From contig CAJXPR010000016.1 of the NCBI GenBank assembly GCA_913058135.1, positions 1-46,697 on the forward strand: 46,697 bases of DNA. The letters are read 5' to 3'. The notes under the pieces are model-generated. The model had not been told where the DNA came from. It made no database searches and was given only the letters and a program-made list of their open reading frames with translations. Position numbers and translations under genes: made by a program. This document shows positions 1 to 7,912 of this stretch, in pieces. Source of the DNA: an uncultured Gammaproteobacteria bacterium. GTDB lineage: Bacteria > Pseudomonadota > Gammaproteobacteria > Pseudomonadales > Pseudohongiellaceae. Within the stretch, counting starts at the first letter, position 1. Each line of letters opens with the position of its first letter.

Positions 1-32
1 CTCGTGGGCTCGGAGATGTGTATAAGAGACAG
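1..32. other. Nextera adapter remnant (artefact)
   Basis: These bases match the Illumina Nextera read-2 transposase adapter, ending in the 19-base mosaic end (14-32) and lacking only the first two adapter bases. They are library sequence, not genome. The biological sequence starts at about 33, so no gene call should extend into this stretch. Confidence 0.97.
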
Positions 33-631
33 GATATGTAGAGGGTGTGACACCGGCGTTCTTTGCCAGTCGCCCCGAAGGCATGGGTGCCTATGACGGC
101 CCCGAAGCCAGGCCGCTGGGTGAGCGCTGCCTGATGTCCTTCGGTTCCAGCGGCGGTCCGCCCATGCTGCCGGTGATGTACAACAACAACTATCAGATTG
201 TGCAGACACAGGACCATGTGGTGATCCTGGTGGAAATGGTGCACGATGCCCGTATCATCAGGCTGGATGCCGACTTCAATCCGCATGACATGCAGAAATG
301 GATGGGTGATTCGGTGGGCTACTATGACGATAACACCCTGGTGGTCAAAACCCGCAACATAAACACCAGTCAGCGCTTTCGCGGGTCATCGCCAAACGCC
401 GTGATAACGGAATATTTTACCCGGGTGGCGGATAACAAGATTGACTATCGCTTCGAGATTGAGGATCCAGAGGTTTTTGCAGAGAACCTGATTGGTGAGG
501 TGGCCATGTATCGTCGTCCCGAGGGCGAGCCCATGTACGAATATGCCTGCCACGAAGGCAATCATGCGCTGGCAGGAATCCTTGCCGGCGCACGCATTCA
601 GGAGCGTGACGAAGCAGCGGCGGCGCAGTAA
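33..631 (+). CDS. Hypothetical protein, 5'-truncated (C-terminal part)
   Basis: The frame is open from the adapter junction to the stop at 631 with no upstream stop, so the true start is missing; the GTG at 47 is only the first possible codon. About 198 residues remain. They include WMGDSVGYYDDNTLVVKT, a RFRGSS segment, FTRV and a C-terminal YEYACHEGN motif. From memory, this pattern belongs to a family of uncharacterised, usually exported proteins common in Proteobacteria and Acidobacteria that carry no functional name. Family members usually have a signal peptide at the N-terminus, which would be in the lost part. It is followed by an intrinsic terminator, so it ends a transcription unit. 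Function is unknown. Confidence 0.75.
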
Positions 632-661
632 CATCCGGTTGACACTGATCGAACGTAAAAC

Positions 662-687
662 AAGGAGTCCGTGGGGCTCCTTTTTTT
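662..687 (+). terminator. Rho-independent terminator
   Basis: A seven-pair stem (664-670 with 674-680, including one G-T pair) with a three-base loop is followed by seven T (681-687). It lies about 30 bases after the stop of the truncated gene and reads on the plus strand, so it ends that transcript before the exporter gene. Confidence 0.85.
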
Positions 688-783
688 ATACCGACCTCGC
701 AGCGAGATAACAATTCACCCGCCAACAGGGTATAGTTCGGTGCGGTATTTCCGGCATTAATTTTCACAGACGATGGATACGTT

Positions 784-3291
784 ATGCGTTTGACTCTTTC
801 GCGCTGGTATAGCGCCCTGGTCTTTGACCGACCCTGGCTGGTCATTGTGCTGTTGTTGCTCGCAGTTGCAGGTTTCGGCTGGTATGCCCAGGATTTCCGG
901 CTCGATGTCTCAGCCGATTCTCTGTTGATGGAGGATGATAAAGAGCTTGAGTACACACGTGAAGTCAGTCAGCGCTACGGTGCCACGGACTCAGTGACGA
1001 TTGCCTTTACCCCGCGCGACATGGATCTGCTGAGTGATGAATCGCTGGCGATTATGGCAGACATCCGCGATGAGTTGTTGGCACTGGAGCGCATAGAGAC
1101 AGTCAACAGCCTGCTTAACGTACCCATTTTTGGTGATACGCCGCTGACCGGCATCTCGGAAGACTACGACACCATCCTTGACGAGAATGTCGATCGGGAA
1201 ATGGCGCGCGAAGAATTGCGCACCAACCCGGTTTTCAGCAATGCCGTGATCAGTCCCGACGGCACCACGGGTGCGATGCTGGCCAGTTTCAGGGAAGATA
1301 CCCGTTATATCGAATTGGTGAACCGCCGTACCGAACTGCGCAATCAACGTGATGCCGAAGGGCTCAGCGCCGCCGAGGCGGCAGAACTGGAGCAGGTATC
1401 GGAAGAATTTGATGCCTATAGTGCCCAGGCGGCTGAGCTACGTCACCAGGATATCGCCGCCATTCGCGGGATTCTGGACAATTACGATAATGAAGTGCAG
1501 TTGTATCTGGGTGGCGCCCCCATGATCGCTGATGATCTGGTGACCTTTGTGCAGAACGATCTGGCAACGTTCAGCCTGGGCGTATTTGCCTTTATTGTGG
1601 TTGCACTGGGGCTGATTTTCCGGCGCCTGCGCTGGGTGTTGCTGCCACTGGCCTGCTGTGCCGTGGCCGGCATCATTGTAGTGGGCATACTGGGGCTTAT
1701 GGACTGGAAGGTCACAGTGGTTTCCTCCAATTTCATGTCGCTGTTGCTGATCATTACCATTTCGTTAACTGTGCATCTGATGGTGCGCTACCGCGAATTG
1801 CGTGCCAGCCGGCGCTTCAGCAATCAGCAGAAGATAGTCCGCCATGCGGTGCGCGCCATGTTCCTGCCCTGTTTGTACACGGCGCTGACCACCATTGTTG
1901 CGTTCGGATCGCTGGTGGTCAGCGGCATCACTCCCATTATTTCTTTCGGCTGGATCATGGTAATGGGCGTGCTGACTGCCTTGATTGTGGTGTTCCTGCT
2001 GTTCCCCGCCATGATGAGTCTGTTGCCCGCAGAAAAGCGGGAGAAACCCAGGGCAATGCGCGCCAGCTTCACTGCACTATTGGCGAAAACCACGGACCGG
2101 CTGGGCAATAAACTGTTGTGGGTTTATGCCCTGGTGTTTGTCGCCAGTGCTGTGGGTGTCACGCGGTTGCAGGTAGAGAACAGTTTCATTTCCTATTTCA
2201 GCGAAGACACCGAAATCTATCAGGGCATGAAACTGTTTGATGAAAAACTCGGTGGCACCCTGTCATTCGATGTTGTCGTCCAGTTGCCCGACAGCGGGGG
2301 CGCTGATGATGGATTTGATGACGGTTTTGACGACGGCTTCGACGATGGTGGTGATGCTGAAAGTGACAACCCGTACTGGTTCACCGCCGACAAGATGAAC
2401 ACCCTTGAGCGTATGCACGAGTTCCTGGACGAGCATCCGCAAACGGGCAAGGTGCTGTCTTTTGGCGCGGTCGTGCAGCTGGCGGAAGAGCTGAACGGGG
2501 GAGAAGTCGACAGCTTCCTGTGGGCGCTGCTGTACAGCATGTTGCCAGAAACCTTACGTTCAACCGTGCTGACGCCGTTTGTTGCGATTGAGGAAAATGA
2601 GGTTCGTTTTAATGTCCGTGTGATCGAATCCGATCCTGACCTGAACCGTAATCAGCTGATTCAGGATATTCAGACTGGCATGCAGGAGAATTTTGACCTG
2701 AGCCCGGAACAGGTGCGTGTGACCGGTACCCTGGTGCTCTACAACAACGTACTGCAAAGTCTGTATCAGTCGCAGGTTTTGACCCTGGGGGTGGTTTTGG
2801 CCGCCATCATGCTGATGTTCCTGGCGTTGTTCCGCTCGCTGAAGATCGCCGTCATCTGTATTATTCCCAATATCATTGCTGCGGCACTGGTGCTGGGTAT
2901 TATGGGCTGGCTGGCTATTCCGCTGGATATTATGACCATCACCATTGCGGCCATTTCCATCGGCATTGGCGTGGACAACACGATTCATTACATGCACCGG
3001 TTCCGGCGCGAGTTCCACCGCATCGGCAACTACCGGCAGACCATGTTTTACTGTCACAGCAGTATCGCCCGGGCCATGTACTTCACGTCCCTGACGATCG
3101 TCGCTGGGTTCTCTATCCTGGTGCTGTCAAACTTTATCCCGACCATGGTATTCGGCCTGCTGACCAGCATTGCCATGCTGGTTGCGCTGCTGGGCGCGCT
3201 AACGCTGTTGCCGCAGTTGCTGATTGCCTTCAGGCCGCTGGGCGACGAGTCTCATCCCGACGCTCAGCAGGTGTCGGGCGTGGTATCATGA
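784..3291 (+). CDS. RND superfamily exporter, MMPL / sterol-sensing type
   Basis: This 835-residue inner-membrane protein has the two-fold RND layout. There is one membrane segment near residues 18-35, a periplasmic domain, a helix bundle at about 260-420, a second lone segment near 450, a second periplasmic domain, and a C-terminal bundle at about 660-820. The second bundle contains a GIGVDNTIHYMHR segment typical of the MMPL/SSD branch, which uses the proton gradient to move lipids or other hydrophobic compounds. At 835 residues it is shorter than the roughly 1000-residue drug-efflux RND pumps. No membrane-fusion or outer-membrane partner lies nearby, which also points away from a tripartite pump. 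The second periplasmic domain carries a DDGF tandem repeat (residues 508-522). The ATG at 784 has a weak GGA upstream. The substrate cannot be told from sequence. Confidence 0.88.
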   Translation: MRLTLSRWYSALVFDRPWLVIVLLLLAVAGFGWYAQDFRLDVSADSLLMEDDKELEYTREVSQRYGATDSVTIAFTPRDMDLLSDESLAIMADIRDELLALERIETVNSLLNVPIFGDTPLTGISEDYDTILDENVDREMAREELRTNPVFSNAVISPDGTTGAMLASFREDTRYIELVNRRTELRNQRDAEGLSAAEAAELEQVSEEFDAYSAQAAELRHQDIAAIRGILDNYDNEVQLYLGGAPMIADDLVTFVQNDLATFSLGVFAFIVVALGLIFRRLRWVLLPLACCAVAGIIVVGILGLMDWKVTVVSSNFMSLLLIITISLTVHLMVRYRELRASRRFSNQQKIVRHAVRAMFLPCLYTALTTIVAFGSLVVSGITPIISFGWIMVMGVLTALIVVFLLFPAMMSLLPAEKREKPRAMRASFTALLAKTTDRLGNKLLWVYALVFVASAVGVTRLQVENSFISYFSEDTEIYQGMKLFDEKLGGTLSFDVVVQLPDSGGADDGFDDGFDDGFDDGGDAESDNPYWFTADKMNTLERMHEFLDEHPQTGKVLSFGAVVQLAEELNGGEVDSFLWALLYSMLPETLRSTVLTPFVAIEENEVRFNVRVIESDPDLNRNQLIQDIQTGMQENFDLSPEQVRVTGTLVLYNNVLQSLYQSQVLTLGVVLAAIMLMFLALFRSLKIAVICIIPNIIAAALVLGIMGWLAIPLDIMTITIAAISIGIGVDNTIHYMHRFRREFHRIGNYRQTMFYCHSSIARAMYFTSLTIVAGFSILVLSNFIPTMVFGLLTSIAMLVALLGALTLLPQLLIAFRPLGDESHPDAQQVSGVVS
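2305..2349 (+). repeat. In-frame 12-base tandem repeat encoding DDGF
   Basis: Three and three-quarter copies of a 12-base unit encode DDGF-DDGF-DDGF-DDG inside the second periplasmic domain of the exporter and run into a further acidic stretch (GDAESD). The copies use different synonymous codons (GAT/GAC, GGA/GGT/GGC, TTT/TTC), so this is not a fresh slippage product. The acidic repeat could bind calcium, but that is inference. Confidence 0.9.
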
Positions 3292-3365
3292 CGGGCTGAG
3301 AATTCCAGGTCTGCGGCCACCGGCCTCAGAGACTGACTACGAGCCGATTTTTGGAGAGAAAGAGT

Positions 3366-3953
3366 ATGCAAACAATGTCGTCCGCCAAAGAGGCACCCGC
3401 GCAACCGTCAAGCCGGCTACTGGACGAAAAACTGTTCAAGGCACGTGCGCTGACCATTTTTGGCGAGATCACTGACCGTCTGGCGCGCCAGGTGACTGAG
3501 CGTATGCTGGCGCTTGCGGCGGAAAGCGATGAGCCCATCACCCTGTACATCAGCTCGCCCGGCGGCCACGTCGAGTCCGGTGATGTGGTGTACGACATCA
3601 TCAAGTTCATCGAACCTGATGTGTATGTGGTGGGTACGGGCTGGGTGGCCAGCGCCGCGACCACAATTTACCTGGGCGCCAAAAAAGAGCACCGCTTTGC
3701 CTTGCCCAATACGCGATTTCTTGTGCACCAGCCCATGGGCGGTTCACGCGGAAGTGCGTCGGACATCAAGATTCAGGCGGAGCAGATTGTCAAAATGCGC
3801 GCCCGGATCAACAAGCTGATTGCTGATGAAACCGGCCAGCCGCTGGAGCGTGTTGCCAAAGACACCGATCGTGACTACTGGATGACCGTGGAAGAGGCAA
3901 TTGAGTACGGTATTGTCGGCAAGCAGATACGTTCGATGACTGAGATGAAGTGA
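3366..3953 (+). CDS. ClpP-family serine protease
   Basis: This 195-residue protein has the ClpP fold: an LYISSPGGHVESG segment for the oxyanion region, a catalytic serine at about 96 in GWVASAAT, a catalytic histidine at about 121 in VHQPMGG, and the aspartate segment DTDRDYW at 166-172. The usual ClpP ASMG box is replaced by ASAA, and the segment after the aspartate reads RDYWMTVEEAIEYGIV, as in a ClpP-like side branch rather than the clpX-linked housekeeping enzyme. No clpX, lon or tig lies beside it. The ATG at 3366 is chosen over a TTG at 3351 because GGAGA sits about 8 bases upstream. It is most likely a second ClpP of the organism, degrading proteins in the cytoplasm with an ATPase encoded elsewhere. 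The intact triad argues that it is active. Confidence 0.85.
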   Translation: MQTMSSAKEAPAQPSSRLLDEKLFKARALTIFGEITDRLARQVTERMLALAAESDEPITLYISSPGGHVESGDVVYDIIKFIEPDVYVVGTGWVASAATTIYLGAKKEHRFALPNTRFLVHQPMGGSRGSASDIKIQAEQIVKMRARINKLIADETGQPLERVAKDTDRDYWMTVEEAIEYGIVGKQIRSMTEMK

Positions 3954-3960
3954 TGTGGTC

Positions 3961-3987
3961 TGCGCCGCCTGTCAACGGGGCGGCGCA
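3961..3987. terminator. Hairpin between convergent genes
   Basis: A perfect nine-pair GC-rich stem (3961-3969 with 3979-3987) sits between the convergent protease and exported-protein genes, 2 bases from the leftward stop. Neither strand has a T run after it. It may act as a bidirectional terminator or an RNA 3'-end stabiliser. Confidence 0.5.
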
Positions 3988-3989
3988 AC

Positions 3990-4433
3990 TTATTGCAGTT
4001 TGACAAAGCGGGCCTGCTGGTTGCGCACCAGCGTGCAGACCACATGGTAATCCGGTTGGCAGGACATTGACCTGACGATCGCGGTTTGCGGGCTGGTCAG
4101 CTGCACCATGACCTGCGCTACAACACCCTGATAGCGCACTTCCACAGTGCCACTGCTGCCATTTATCATACCTTCCCCAGCCTGCCATTCGATACCGGCC
4201 GGGCGCAGGGGTTCCAATCGGAAGTTTGTGCCTGAGGGCGATACCGACACGCTGAAATCGGTGTTTTCTGCTTGCCATTCACCTTGCCAGGTATCCGGGT
4301 CAGTGAGCTCGTCTGCCCCAGCACTGCTGGCCAGTGCGGCGCCCAGCATCAGCGCGGCGAGCAGGCCGGTGGCGCACCGACCGATGGGAGGCAAAGAGGC
4401 AGAATAGGGGGCGCTTAATCTGGGATCGGTCAT
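3990..4433 (-). CDS. Small exported hypothetical protein
   Basis: This is a 147-residue protein. A hydrophobic stretch at about 22-38 (GLLAALMLGAALASSAGA) ends in a likely signal-peptidase I site before DELTDPDTWQGEW. The mature part of about 105 residues is predicted periplasmic, is rich in beta-type sequence and contains two cysteines (in SCQPDYHVVC) that could form a disulfide. I do not recognise a family. An extended -10 promoter at 4474-4482 fits the ATG at 4433. It is convergent with the protease gene, so it stands alone as a transcription unit. Confidence 0.7.
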   Translation of the reverse strand: MTDPRLSAPYSASLPPIGRCATGLLAALMLGAALASSAGADELTDPDTWQGEWQAENTDFSVSVSPSGTNFRLEPLRPAGIEWQAGEGMINGSSGTVEVRYQGVVAQVMVQLTSPQTAIVRSMSCQPDYHVVCTLVRNQQARFVKLQ

Positions 4434-4473
4434 GGTGATAGCTTACCTGTCGCAGTTGGCCGATGGAGCACGG

Positions 4474-4482
4474 AGTATAACA
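4474..4482 (-). promoter_or_regulatory. Extended -10 promoter for the 4433 gene
   Basis: Read on the minus strand, 4482-4474 is TGTTATACT, a TGn-extended -10 box with five of six consensus bases. The -35 region is poor (TTAGTA), as expected for extended -10 promoters. Transcription would start near 4467, about 35 bases before the ATG at 4433. Confidence 0.5.
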
Positions 4483-4575
4483 GTTATTCGGGCAGATACT
4501 AAAAGCACCCCGGGGCTGGGGCCGCGCAGCTATACGTTATTGCCTTGCGAGTGGCATGTCTTTGCGCACCGGCCT

Positions 4576-4614
4576 AAAAAAAGGCCAGGATGATCTTTGG
4601 GGATCGTCCTGGCC
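4576..4614 (-). terminator. Strong minus-strand intrinsic terminator
   Basis: A 13-pair stem with one G-T pair (4602-4614 with 4583-4595) and a 6-base loop is followed, reading leftward, by seven T (4582-4576). No minus-strand gene ends here: the next one to the right starts beyond oxyR, and the gene to the left begins only at 4433. It therefore ends some non-coding transcript that begins upstream of oxyR. Confidence 0.85.
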
Positions 4615-4697
4615 AAGAGGGAGCGTACAATCTGGATCCGTACACCAGTCAAACCTACCTTCCTGCGAGCGATGACGGGTCATCAGGGTTCGCGATG
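4576..4697 (-). ncRNA. Candidate small RNA divergent from oxyR (OxyS-like position)
   Basis: The unit reads away from oxyR. On the minus strand it has a -35-like TTTATC (4731-4726), a 17-base spacer, a -10 TATATT (4708-4703), a start near 4697 and the strong terminator ending at 4576, giving an RNA of about 120 bases. E. coli OxyS, made divergently from oxyR and activated by OxyR, is 109 bases. The sequence has a small 5' hairpin (GATGA, CCCG loop, TCATC, 4684-4671), a purine-rich middle, and the terminator stem. Hfq, the usual partner of such RNAs, is encoded at 32810. The only open frame (about 48 codons from an ATG near 4685) runs through the terminator and has no ribosome site. Sequence similarity to OxyS is not visible; the call rests on position and signals. 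Confidence 0.45.
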
Positions 4698-4702
4698 TCT
4701 GC

Positions 4703-4764
4703 AATATAGGCTAATGGGCTGAATAGATAAAATGCATTAAATGTATTAAAGTGATATGCATATT
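4703..4764. promoter_or_regulatory. oxyR divergent promoter region with a candidate OxyR half-site
   Basis: ATAGATAAAATGCAT (4723-4737) matches the OxyR half-site pattern ATAG-N-T-NNN-A-N-CTAT at ATAG, T, A and the final AT. It covers the poor -35 of the leftward promoter, where an activating regulator is expected. The second half-site (4745-4759) matches only weakly. For oxyR itself a loose -35 (TTAAAT, 4737-4742) and -10 (CATATT, 4759-4764) are possible. This arrangement would let one site repress oxyR and activate the divergent RNA. Confidence 0.4.
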
Positions 4765-4818
4765 GTATCGATCGTCAGGATCCGAAATCGCGTAAATCAG
4801 CCTTTATGGGGAGCCGCA

Positions 4819-5721
4819 ATGAATCACTTACCCACCACCAAGCAACTGCGGTATTTTGTTGCGCTTGAGCAGTATGAGCACTTTGGTAAAGCTGCAGAAT
4901 CCTGTTTCGTTTCGCAACCGGCGTTCAGTGTTGCCATCAAGGAGCTGGAGAATATGCTTAATATTCAGCTGGTTGATCGCACCAACAAAAACGTCACGGT
5001 CACCAGCCTGGGCCGCGATATCGCCCGCCAGGCGCGCGTGGTGCTGCGGGATCTCGAAGACATGGTCGATATCGCGCGCGGCAATCAGGCGCCGTTGACC
5101 GGCCAGCTGAAGTTGGGAGTGATCCCCACCATTGCTCCGTTTTTATTGCCCAAGCTACTGCCCGCTTTGCGCGAGTCCTATCCCGAGCTTAAGCTTTATC
5201 TGAAAGAGGATCTGACTGATCGGGTTTATGAGCGCCTGATGGACGGCGAGCTCGATCTCATTTTGATTGCCTTGCCCTACGAACTGCGCAATGTCACGGA
5301 TATGCCCCTGTTTGACGATCACTTTTTCCTGGCGCATCACCAGCACAGTGCTTTTGTTGACCCGGCGCGCTACAACATGAACGCGCTGCCCACGGACAGT
5401 ATTCTGTTGCTTGAAGACGGGCACTGCCTGCGCGACCATGCCCTGTCTGCCTGCAATATAAAGAACGCTGACAAGGTCAGCAGTATTACTGCTACCAGCC
5501 TGTTGACGCTGGTGCAGATGGTGGACGCTGACCTGGGCATCACGTACTTGCCGGAAATGGCGGTCAAGTCGTCGCTATTGACGAACACACGGATAGAAAC
5601 CATTGCCATGGACGAGCGTAGCTACCGCCAGATTGGTCTGGTCTGGCGCAAAGCCAGCACACGGCGGGAAGAGTTCGAGATGCTGGGCAATTTCATCAAG
5701 CAACATTATCAGGCGGGTTGA
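4819..5721 (+). CDS. oxyR: Hydrogen-peroxide-sensing regulator OxyR (LysR family)
   Basis: This 300-residue cytoplasmic regulator has an N-terminal LysR helix-turn-helix (about 10-60, with HFGKAAESCFVSQPAFS) and a C-terminal sensor domain. The redox pair is present: C203 in LEDGHCLRD and C212, with the same eight-residue spacing as C199 and C208 of E. coli OxyR. These form a disulfide on peroxide and switch on catalase, peroxiredoxin and iron-handling genes. The ATG at 4819 is chosen because GGGGAG lies 6 bases upstream and because LysR proteins begin just before the helix-turn-helix; an upstream GTG/ATG at 4756 would add an unrelated leader. No catalase or ahp gene lies in the window. The upstream region has a possible OxyR site and a divergent RNA. 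Confidence 0.92.
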   Translation: MNHLPTTKQLRYFVALEQYEHFGKAAESCFVSQPAFSVAIKELENMLNIQLVDRTNKNVTVTSLGRDIARQARVVLRDLEDMVDIARGNQAPLTGQLKLGVIPTIAPFLLPKLLPALRESYPELKLYLKEDLTDRVYERLMDGELDLILIALPYELRNVTDMPLFDDHFFLAHHQHSAFVDPARYNMNALPTDSILLLEDGHCLRDHALSACNIKNADKVSSITATSLLTLVQMVDADLGITYLPEMAVKSSLLTNTRIETIAMDERSYRQIGLVWRKASTRREEFEMLGNFIKQHYQAG

Positions 5722-5834
5722 GGCTAAGCTGAGATGTAAGCTATTGACCCGTTACTAAACCGGGTGTTCAATGGCAGCGTATCTTGTTGACAGTTTGTCA
5801 TTTTGTAGCAAGCAACGTATCTGGAGTGAGTTTC

Positions 5835-7826
5835 ATGAGTATCCAACTGAGTTTCATCAAAGTCCTGGCAACAGTGACCAGCCGGGCAGTCGGTGCCCCG
5901 TTGGCGCTGGTGGCAATTGTGGCGACGGGCCTGGTCGGTACCGTTACCGCCAGCGATTCCGATCCGGCTGCTGCGATGACCGTGCGCGCCTCCGATTTCA
6001 CCCTGATCGACCAGCACGGCAAGGCTTTCAGCCTGCACTACCATGAACAGGCACCGGCCATCGTGCTGATGGGGCATCGCAACGGATCGGCCGCGGTAGA
6101 TGTCGCGGATGAGCTGAGCGAGCGGTGGGCTGCGCAGGGTGTGGTGTTTGCACTGGTGAATGCGGCGCCCACAGAGTCGCGCGCAGACATTCTGGCCGAT
6201 GCCCGGCAGAGGGGTCTGGAATTGCCGGTGTTAAAAGATGACGCGGGTCTGGTGACTGAGACCCTGGCATTGAACCATGTCGCCGAGACGCTGGTGATCG
6301 AGCCCGGCCGCTGGCAGATCGTTTATCGCGGTCCGGCCGATCATGCCGCATTTGGTGCAACCCTGCAGTCCTTGCTGGATGGCGAGCGCGTTGAAGCGAC
6401 GGCGCAGGCAATGCCCGCTGACGCGGAACAGCTGCCGCGTCGAGCGGCCATCGCAAACATGTCAGAAACCCTGTACAGCGACACCATCGCGCCGCTGCTG
6501 GTTGAAAAGTGTGCCGATTGCCACCGGCCCGGCGGCATCGGGCCGTGGGCGATGACCAATCACGCAATGATTCAGGGTTTCTCCCCGATGATCCGCGAAA
6601 CCATTCTGACCAAGCGTATGCCGCCCTGGCATGCTGATCCGGAGATTGGCGAGTTTCTGCATGACCTTAGCCTGGATGTTGATGAGGCCAGACAACTGGT
6701 ATCCTGGATTGATGCCGGAGCACCGCGCGGCACCGGGGAAGACCCGCTGATGGCAGTGGCGGCTCAGGATACCCAGTGGGAACTGGGTGAGCCTGATCTG
6801 GTGGTGACCCTGCCGACTTTCGACATCCCCGCCACCGGGACCCTGGACTACCAGTTTTTCGAAGTGAAAAACCCGCTGGAGCATGATGTCTGGGTTCGAG
6901 CTGTGCAAATTGCACCCGGCGACAGACAGGTTGTCCATCATGCCATTGCCACCTTCGGCGATAGCTCCAATACGGCAGGCCAGTCGGACAGCGGTGAGTC
7001 CCTGTTCCAGCCGCAGCTGATGACATTTGTCCCTGGCAATGAGACCTATATCTATCCCGAGAACACCGGCGTCTATGTGCCGGCCGGCACCTCATTCTAT
7101 ACGCAGATGCACTACACTACGTATGGCAAGGCCACCAGCGACCAGACCCAGATCGGCCTGTACTTCAGTGACGAAGCACCGGAACATGTGTTGCAGCACT
7201 TCTCCATCCTGAATCCCGAGTTGCGGATCCCCCAGGGTGCGGCGGAACACGAGGAAGCAGCGTATTACCAGTTCCAGCGGGATGCCGTCATTTATAGCCT
7301 GTTCCCGCACGCACACTATCGTGGGCGGGCTTCGGAGTTTGCCATCCGTTACCCTGACGGGCGCGAGGAAGTGGTGTTGTCGGTGCCGAACTATGATTTC
7401 AACTGGCAGCGCTACTTCCAGTTCAAGGAACCGATTGAGGCGCCAGCTGGCACCTTCGTTATCCATCGCACAGTGTATGACAACTCGACGGCTAATCTGA
7501 GCAACCCTGATCCATCGGTTGACGTCAGGTTTGGTGAACAGACCTGGGAAGAAATGCTCTATGGCGGTATTTCCTTCCGCTACGCAGAGCCCGGTGAAAA
7601 CGACTTTGAGGTCAACGAGGATGATTACCTGGCGGCGCTGGCCATGGGGTTCATGGATGTAAACATGGATGGCAAGGTTGCCCTTGATGAAATGCCGGAA
7701 CGGTCACGGCAGGCGCTGGCGCTGCCATTTACCATCATGGATCGCAACAAGACCATGGGCCTGGAGTTTCCTGAATTCCGCGAGTTCATGGTGCAAAGCA
7801 ACATGATGAGCCGAGACGCTTTTTAA
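5835..7826 (+). CDS. Redoxin-fold / cytochrome c / copper monooxygenase / EF-hand fusion
   Basis: This 663-residue exported protein has a hydrophobic N-terminus at about 20-38. Residues 47-200 resemble a redoxin fold, but the position of the usual redox cysteine reads GHRNGSAA. A haem c motif C226-A-D-C229-H230 follows, with M in KRMPPWHAD as a possible axial ligand. Residues 330-600 resemble the copper type II ascorbate-dependent monooxygenase fold (PHM/DBH). All six expected copper ligands can be placed: H368, H369 and H426 for the first copper; H492, H494 and M574 for the second. Two EF-hand loops end the protein: DVNMDGKVALDE (608-619) and DRNKTMGLEFPE. The only cysteines are the two haem ones. 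The ATG at 5835 has GGAGTGAG upstream. The likely role is periplasmic hydroxylation fed by the haem; the substrate is unknown. Confidence 0.82.
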   Translation: MSIQLSFIKVLATVTSRAVGAPLALVAIVATGLVGTVTASDSDPAAAMTVRASDFTLIDQHGKAFSLHYHEQAPAIVLMGHRNGSAAVDVADELSERWAAQGVVFALVNAAPTESRADILADARQRGLELPVLKDDAGLVTETLALNHVAETLVIEPGRWQIVYRGPADHAAFGATLQSLLDGERVEATAQAMPADAEQLPRRAAIANMSETLYSDTIAPLLVEKCADCHRPGGIGPWAMTNHAMIQGFSPMIRETILTKRMPPWHADPEIGEFLHDLSLDVDEARQLVSWIDAGAPRGTGEDPLMAVAAQDTQWELGEPDLVVTLPTFDIPATGTLDYQFFEVKNPLEHDVWVRAVQIAPGDRQVVHHAIATFGDSSNTAGQSDSGESLFQPQLMTFVPGNETYIYPENTGVYVPAGTSFYTQMHYTTYGKATSDQTQIGLYFSDEAPEHVLQHFSILNPELRIPQGAAEHEEAAYYQFQRDAVIYSLFPHAHYRGRASEFAIRYPDGREEVVLSVPNYDFNWQRYFQFKEPIEAPAGTFVIHRTVYDNSTANLSNPDPSVDVRFGEQTWEEMLYGGISFRYAEPGENDFEVNEDDYLAALAMGFMDVNMDGKVALDEMPERSRQALALPFTIMDRNKTMGLEFPEFREFMVQSNMMSRDAF

Positions 7827-7834
7827 GTCAGCAT

Positions 7835-7877
7835 GCCCTGTCACAGTCAGTGAGCAAAACACTGACTGTGACAGGGC
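7835..7877. terminator. Perfect 18-pair inverted repeat between convergent genes
   Basis: An uninterrupted 18-pair stem (7835-7852 with 7860-7877) and a 7-base loop lie between the convergent monooxygenase and IorB-type genes. Neither strand has a T run after it. It most likely serves both transcripts as a terminator or 3'-end stabiliser. Confidence 0.6.
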
Positions 7878-7912
7878 TGGTCACTAAACCGCGAAGTCAT
7901 GACAGATGAGCG

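Noticed and set aside
4576-4690. A 48-codon minus-strand frame within the candidate RNA
   Set aside because: It has no ribosome site and reads straight through the intrinsic terminator.
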